NCBI RefSeq assembly: GCF_000425705.1
Contig: NZ_AUDY01000013.1
Coordinates: forward strand, 1 to 64,000
Direction of reading: 5' to 3'
Source: Halobacillus kuroshimensis DSM 18393
GTDB lineage: Bacteria > Bacillota > Bacilli > Bacillales > Halobacillaceae
DNA length: 64,000 nucleotides
In this document: piece by piece, positions 59,849-64,000 of the stretch
Position numbering within the stretch: the first letter of the stretch is position 1
How the letters are laid out: each line of letters begins with the position of its first letter
Position numbers and translations under genes: made by a program
The notes under the pieces: generated by a model
The model's database searches: none
What the model saw: only the letters and a program-made list of their open reading frames with translations
What the model was told of the DNA's origin: nothing

Positions 59849-60158
59849 CAAGAAGAACCTTTCTTTGGAGGAAAAGCTGAAGCAGGGATTGCAGCAGATG
59901 GATCAGCAGCTGGATACGGAGGAACCACCTCTCCTGTACTTCGAAACGCTTGTGAGAGAGGAAAGAAAAGCATGGCATCAAAGGCTGTGGAAGGAATTGA
60001 TGCTGTTATGGACGGCCGCTCTTTTGATGATCACTGGACTCGCGCTCAGCTTTTATTTCGTACCGGCCTTGTTCATCATCATTCAAGTAACAGCCGCTGC
60101 CGTGCTGCTTGGGTATGTGTGGAAGGAGAAAAGAGAAATGGTGATGATCAATAAATGA
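59835..60158 (+). CDS. yxlC: YxlC-like negative regulator of SigY
   Basis: 107 residues: soluble N-terminus (about 1-55, acidic) and two transmembrane helices (about 58-94). In B. subtilis YxlC with YxlD acts as the anti-sigma-Y factor in the membrane. ATG 59835 or 59841. The gene overlaps sigY and yxlD, so all are translated together. Confidence 0.83.
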   Translation: MNMDDKKNLSLEEKLKQGLQQMDQQLDTEEPPLLYFETLVREERKAWHQRLWKELMLLWTAALLMITGLALSFYFVPALFIIIQVTAAAVLLGYVWKEKREMVMINK

Positions 60159-60367
60159 AGCATTATGGACCTGAAGAAATCCCTGTCTGGGGGTGGGGAA
60201 TCATTGCCGCCATCCTGATCACCCAGAGCACCCTGTTGTTCATCCAGGCGAAAAAACGCGGGCGGACCCCCTGGCTGTGGGGCCTTGTCGGACTAATCCA
60301 ATTCCCTGTCCCAACCATCGTGTTCATCATCCTGTGCAAAACAATCTGGAAGGATCCAACAGGATGA
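60155..60367 (+). CDS. yxlD: YxlD-like membrane protein
   Basis: 70 residues, two hydrophobic helices (12-31, 42-61) around a basic loop KKRGRTPW. In B. subtilis YxlD is needed with YxlC to hold sigma-Y. Starts within the yxlC stop (ATGA). Confidence 0.82.
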   Translation: MKHYGPEEIPVWGWGIIAAILITQSTLLFIQAKKRGRTPWLWGLVGLIQFPVPTIVFIILCKTIWKDPTG

Positions 60368-60561
60368 AGATGATCCTCATTGCGGCAGGTACAGCCGCTC
60401 AACTGGCAGCTTACGCTCTTATCCTGTTTGTGTCCATCTGGACGGGAATCGCTTTTCTACTCATCTCTTATGCAGCTTTCACACTCGTGATCATAAAGCT
60501 GTGGAAGGAAGCACAGGAAGAAAAAAAGGAGGAACATTGGAATGATTATCGTGACTACTGA
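60364..60561 (+). CDS. Small two-helix membrane protein in the sigY operon
   Basis: 65 residues: two hydrophobic helices (4-22, 25-46) and a charged tail KEAQEEKKEEHWNDYRDY. Starts in the yxlD stop (ATGA) and overlaps the next gene by 20 bp. I know of no counterpart in the B. subtilis operon. Function unknown; the position suggests a membrane partner of YxlCD or of the ABC transporter. Confidence 0.7.
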   Translation: MKMILIAAGTAAQLAAYALILFVSIWTGIAFLLISYAAFTLVIIKLWKEAQEEKKEEHWNDYRDY

Positions 60562-60868
60562 ATTTGTACCTGGATATGACGTTCAGGAAGTGAAAGGATT
60601 TGTGCGCGGCAGTACAGTCCAGTCGAAAAACGTGGGAAAAGATATTCTGGCGGGATTGAAGAATCTTGTCGGAGGAGAAATTAAAGATTATACAAGCATG
60701 ATGGACAGTGCCCGTCAGCAGGCGATCGGCCGGTTGATTCAACATGCAGAGGAAAAAGGAGCGGATGCTGTCATCGCTGTCCGCCTGGAAACATCCTCCA
60801 TCACGAATGCCGCTTCTGAAATTATGGCGTACGGAACAGCTGTCACTCTTTCAGTAAGGAGTTCGTGA
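60542..60868 (+). CDS. YbjQ family (UPF0145) protein
   Basis: 108 residues beginning MIIVTTEFVPGYDV with GLKNLVGGEIKDYTSMMD and ADAVIAVRLETSSI, the signatures of the YbjQ/UPF0145 pentameric family. Function unknown. AAGGAGG lies 9 nt before ATG. It is inserted between yxlD and yxlE, unlike in B. subtilis. Confidence 0.88.
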   Translation: MIIVTTEFVPGYDVQEVKGFVRGSTVQSKNVGKDILAGLKNLVGGEIKDYTSMMDSARQQAIGRLIQHAEEKGADAVIAVRLETSSITNAASEIMAYGTAVTLSVRSS

Positions 60869-61083
60869 TGATGTCAGGGGTTGTGCATATGCTCACTGAA
60901 AACCTTCCTGTCCTCCTCCCTCTAGTTGTCATTCAAATCATTTTGATGGCGGCAGCACTTATCAGCCTGACAAGGACAAAAGAAACACGCGGGCCGAAGT
61001 GGATGTGGGTACTGCTGATTATTTTCGTCAACACGCTCGGACCTGTCGCCTACTTTATTTTCGGAAGGAGTGAGGAAAGATGA
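60868..61083 (+). CDS. yxlE: YxlE-like membrane protein (phospholipase D N-terminal-like)
   Basis: 71 residues: an N-terminal helix (about 12-33) and a second with KWMWVLLIIFVNTLGPVAYFIFGR, the PLDc_N (PLD N-terminal) motif shared with YxlE and with many short membrane proteins. ATG at 60868, 6 nt after AAGGAG, overlapping the ybjQ stop. Probably a small partner of the ABC transporter. Confidence 0.85.
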   Translation: MMSGVVHMLTENLPVLLPLVVIQIILMAAALISLTRTKETRGPKWMWVLLIIFVNTLGPVAYFIFGRSEER

Positions 61084-61997
61084 TGAAGGTGGACAAACTT
61101 ACGAAATCATTCGGGAAACACCATGTTGTTGACGGCTTGTCCTTTCAATTGGAAACGGGCAGATGCATGGCGCTTCTCGGTCCGAACGGCGCAGGTAAAA
61201 CGACAACCCTGCGTCTGATGTCCGGGCTGCTTCTTCCTGATTCCGGAACGGTCCACCTGGAGGAATCACCAGGGGATATCCGTGCCCATATCGGCTATCT
61301 CCCCCAGCACCCTCAATTTCACGGCTGGATGACAGGCAGGGAATTCCTCCTTTATGCCGCAAGACTATCCGGTCTATCCAAACAGGAGGCCGGACGTCGT
61401 GCGGACTTGATGATGGACCGGGTCGGTCTGAAAGATTTCCAAAGCAAAAGAGTCAGCCGATACTCCGGAGGGATGAAGCAGCGCCTCGGCATTGCCCAGG
61501 CCATCATCCACCAGCCAAAGGTGCTGCTGCTTGATGAACCGGTATCTGCCTTAGATCCGATCGGCCGCCGGGAAGTCCTCGATTTAATGGAAGAGCTGAA
61601 AAAGGAAACCATCCTTCTCTATTCCACCCATATCCTGAATGATGCAGAAGAAGTCAGTGACGAAATCCTGCTCATGCATGAAGGAAAAGTTATCGAGTCA
61701 GGAACCATTGATGAGGTGAAATCCCGTCACCATATGGAGAAGCTCACTTTGAAATATTCAATCGACGGTGAAAAATGGAGGGACTATCTCAGCACATGGC
61801 CGGAGGTCAATCGTGTGGAGACGCACAAACAAACCCTTCACGTATATGTCACTGACAGCGGAACAGTCAGGAAGAGAGTGCTCGATGAAGCTTCCCGGAA
61901 TGAGTGGCCGCTTGTCCACTTCGAAGTCGGACGGCCGACGTTGGAAGATTTATTTATAAAGGCGGTGAAAAATCATGCAGTGGATCACCATCTATAA
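61080..61997 (+). CDS. yxlF: ABC transporter ATP-binding protein YxlF
   Basis: 305 residues: Walker A GPNGAGKTT, Q-loop LPQHPQFH, signature YSGGMKQRLG, Walker B VLLLDEPVSALD and switch His in STHILND, then a C-terminal extension (about 215-305) of the type found in NatA-like exporters. It powers YxlG. Overlaps yxlE by 4 bp and yxlG by 23 bp. Confidence 0.93.
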   Translation: MMKVDKLTKSFGKHHVVDGLSFQLETGRCMALLGPNGAGKTTTLRLMSGLLLPDSGTVHLEESPGDIRAHIGYLPQHPQFHGWMTGREFLLYAARLSGLSKQEAGRRADLMMDRVGLKDFQSKRVSRYSGGMKQRLGIAQAIIHQPKVLLLDEPVSALDPIGRREVLDLMEELKKETILLYSTHILNDAEEVSDEILLMHEGKVIESGTIDEVKSRHHMEKLTLKYSIDGEKWRDYLSTWPEVNRVETHKQTLHVYVTDSGTVRKRVLDEASRNEWPLVHFEVGRPTLEDLFIKAVKNHAVDHHL

Positions 61998-62751
61998 AAA
62001 GGAATGGCTTGAAATGCTCAGGAATTACAAATGGATATGGGTGCCCCTTGTCTTTGTTCTTTTCTGTATCATCGACCCCCTTACCACTTATTATCTTCCG
62101 GTTATTATTGAAGCCACCGGAGGTCTTCCGGAAGGGGCAGTTTTTGACATGCCCACCCCGCCGCCTTCCGAGGTATTCATGATGAGCATTGCCCAGCTGA
62201 ATACGCTTGGCGTCCTCGTGCTTGCGCTCATGACCATGGGGACCATTTCCGGAGAAAAGAAATCAGGGGTAGCGGAGCTGATTCTCGTGAAGCCGGTTTC
62301 TTACTTTTCCTATTTGACGGCAAAGTGGGCGGCGGCTTCCACCCTATTGATTCTTTCTGCTGCCATCGGCCTCACAGCGAGCTGGTATTACGTCCAGCTC
62401 CTTTTTGGAGATGTCTCCTTTTCGGCCGCAGTTGGAGTGATCTTCTTCTACAGTTTATGGATCGCATTTCTTACGAGCATCAGTCTATTTATGAATGCCT
62501 GGTCGCGCCTCCCCGGCCTCGTCTTATTTTTTACGCTGGCGTCGCTTATGATCATGAGCCTTGTTACCAGCTTGTTTTCCAACGACCTTGCCTGGAGTCC
62601 GGCACGGCTGTCCTCCTACCTTCGTTCTCTTCTCATTACGGGAGAAGTGCCTGTGGATTTATGGTACACCAGTCTGGTCACAGCCGCTCTTACCATCCTT
62701 CTCCTTTATGCAGGAACGAAACGTTTGAAGAAAAGCTCCAGGCTCTCCTGA
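61975..62751 (+). CDS. yxlG: ABC transporter permease YxlG
   Basis: 258 residues with six hydrophobic helices and the ABC-2 type layout: a first helix, a large extracellular loop (about 45-75), then five helices. KKSGVAELILVKPVSYFSYLTAKW is the conserved coupling region. With YxlF it forms the exporter of the sigY operon; its substrate is unknown. Last gene of the operon; no strong terminator seen before the next gene. Confidence 0.9.
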   Translation: MQWITIYKKEWLEMLRNYKWIWVPLVFVLFCIIDPLTTYYLPVIIEATGGLPEGAVFDMPTPPPSEVFMMSIAQLNTLGVLVLALMTMGTISGEKKSGVAELILVKPVSYFSYLTAKWAAASTLLILSAAIGLTASWYYVQLLFGDVSFSAAVGVIFFYSLWIAFLTSISLFMNAWSRLPGLVLFFTLASLMIMSLVTSLFSNDLAWSPARLSSYLRSLLITGEVPVDLWYTSLVTAALTILLLYAGTKRLKKSSRLS

Positions 62752-62856
62752 ATGTCAAAGGAAGACGAATGACAAGGAAGAAGAGTTGTACTCCTTTCCA
62801 ATAGGGTATAGACTATTGTCAATAAAACTATTGGATTGTCTAAAGGAGAGATTTGC

Positions 62857-63627
62857 ATGAAGCCGACTGCACTGATTACCGGAGCTTCCGGGGGAATTGG
62901 GTATGAACTTTCCCTGCTTTTCGCGAAGGCTGGTTATAACTTGATCGTTGTAGCAAGATCTGAAGATAAACTCGAGGATTTGCGAAATGAATTGGACGGC
63001 CACCCCGTTACCATTCTTCCACAGGATCTGTCTGAGCCGGGAGCTGCACAGGTTGTGTATGACAAAGTCAAAGAACTCGGCCTGAATGTGACTGTGCTCG
63101 TGAACAATGCAGGGTTCGGCCTGAACGGCCTGTTTGAGGAGCTGCCGCTTTTAGACCAACAGAAAATGCTGCAAGTCAACGTCAATGCACTCACAGAGCT
63201 CACCCACCTGTTTCTGCCGGAAATCAAAGCGGCCCGATTCCGCTCTATTCCAAAAGGGGTCCTGAATATCGCCAGCACTGCTGCGTTTCAGCCGGGACCG
63301 AAAATGGCCGTATATTATGCATCCAAAGCCTACGTCCTTTCCTTCTCCGAAGCCCTTGTTGAAGAATTGAAGGACACGAACGTCACGATCTCGGCGCTGT
63401 GCCCGGGCGCAACAGAAACCAACTTCTTCAAAACAGCTCAGGCAGAGCATACGAAGCTGGTCAAACAGACGATGACGCCGGAAGCTGTGGCCAAATCCGG
63501 GTTTGTCGGATTTGTCAAAGGCCGCCGTGTCATCATTCCCGGTCCTGCCAACCAGACGATGGCTTATGCGGCGAAACTGCTTCCTCGTTCCTGGGCTGCA
63601 AAAGCCGCTCATTATATGGATCAATAA
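62857..63627 (+). CDS. Short-chain dehydrogenase/reductase (SDR)
   Basis: 256 residues: cofactor motif TGASGGIG (8-15), NNAGFG (about 83), catalytic Ser in NIASTAAF and Tyr-Lys in YYASKAYV. DltE/YqjQ-like classical SDR; substrate unknown. ATG at 62857 follows AAAGGAGAG. Promoter-like TTGTCA-17-TATTGG type sequences upstream were not convincing. Confidence 0.88.
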   Translation: MKPTALITGASGGIGYELSLLFAKAGYNLIVVARSEDKLEDLRNELDGHPVTILPQDLSEPGAAQVVYDKVKELGLNVTVLVNNAGFGLNGLFEELPLLDQQKMLQVNVNALTELTHLFLPEIKAARFRSIPKGVLNIASTAAFQPGPKMAVYYASKAYVLSFSEALVEELKDTNVTISALCPGATETNFFKTAQAEHTKLVKQTMTPEAVAKSGFVGFVKGRRVIIPGPANQTMAYAAKLLPRSWAAKAAHYMDQ

Positions 63628-63713
63628 TTCTTATGTCCCAGACCTTTCCTCCTGCCGGTATCTCCTTTATACTTGATATATTGGAATAAAATTCTTAAAC
63701 AGGGGGCAGAGGT

Positions 63714-64000
63714 ATGAAGAAATGGATCCTATCCACCGCCCTTCTTCTGCTCGCAGCGGCCGGCACAGGCTGGTATTTGATGAGCACTCAGGCTGAAGCT
63801 ATGACAGAACAAGAAGTCAAGGAAGCCGTAGAAAAATCCGCCGAGGAAGCGGAGGAAAAGCTTCAGACCTATGAGGAAGAAGGGAAAAATCCGTTCGGCA
63901 ATGAAAAAAGACAAAACGAACTGACAGATTCCGATTATCAAAGCTACATCCACTCCATGTCCCACCAGAAAGTGAAAGCCGATAAAAAGTGGGGATTTAC
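63714..64000 (+). CDS. Secreted or membrane-anchored protein (partial, runs off the window)
   Basis: The first 95 residues are present: an N-terminal hydrophobic signal/anchor (3-22, MKKWILSTALLLLAAAG), an acidic coiled segment (TEQEVKEAVEKSAEEAEEK), then NPFGNEKRQNELTDSDYQ and HSMSHQKVKADKKWGF. The last part resembles a conserved domain of Bacillus proteins annotated DUF6241; this is from memory and uncertain. GGGGGCAGAGGT precedes ATG. Confidence 0.6.
   Translation, partial: MKKWILSTALLLLAAAGTGWYLMSTQAEAMTEQEVKEAVEKSAEEAEEKLQTYEEEGKNPFGNEKRQNELTDSDYQSYIHSMSHQKVKADKKWGF

Overview
The window looks like a 64 kb stretch of chromosome from a low-to-moderate GC, endospore-forming member of the Bacillaceae, most likely Halobacillus or a close halophilic relative. 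Direct evidence is the 5' end of a 16S rRNA gene of Bacillaceae type, spore genes (gamma-type SASP, SspK, YjcZ-type peptide) and long gene order shared with the Bacillus subtilis rrnD-ygxA-ygzB-perR-ygaF-gsaB-ygaE-ygaD-ygaC-sspE-yfhS-mutY-yfhP-yfhJ-sspK-yfhH-recX-yfhF segment. The genus is an inference from the rRNA fragment and general feel of the proteins.

Layout. 1-11 kb: start of an rrn operon read leftwards from four tandem promoters, ygxA, ygzB, perR, a cobalamin adenosyltransferase/2-hydroxyacid dehydrogenase pair, bcp, a small K+ channel, gsaB, an aromatic-acid-exporter-like protein, an ABC exporter and ntdP. 11-18 kb: sspE, a LysM/NlpC-P60 endopeptidase with a WalR-type operator, mutY, yfhP, yfhJ, sspK, yfhH and an SDR followed by a 261-bp ISL3-like MITE. 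18-25 kb: ptsH and ptsG controlled by GlcT (RAT antiterminator; probable ptsG promoter inside glcT), a Cof phosphatase, recX, yfhF. 25-31 kb: amidohydrolase, hxlAB-hxlR formaldehyde module, a cell-wall DUF4397 protein with its own class F-like sortase, a GNAT gene behind a tRNA-like structured leader, and a cluster of DnaA-box-like sequences. 32-40 kb: the yrrT-luxS-mccA-mccB methionine-to-cysteine operon, a DEAD helicase, a peroxiredoxin, a spore-type M14 peptidase. 40-50 kb: argGH behind a T-box, a lactate permease behind a Rex operator, queCDE behind a preQ1-I riboswitch, two transporters, tRNA-Ala(GGC). 50-59 kb: an SSS symporter and a trpEDCFBAG operon with a TRAP-type leader. 59-63 kb: a complete sigY-yxl operon with two added genes. 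It ends with an SDR and a truncated gene.

The most unusual feature is a dispersed intergenic repeat with a shared palindromic core of about 130 bp (eight copies, several degenerate). At three sites it sits between two near-identical copies of a transcription-terminator hairpin, and the hairpin differs from site to site. This suggests an element that targets terminators and duplicates the whole hairpin. No transposase or other movement gene for it is visible here. No CRISPR array, phage or plasmid genes were seen.
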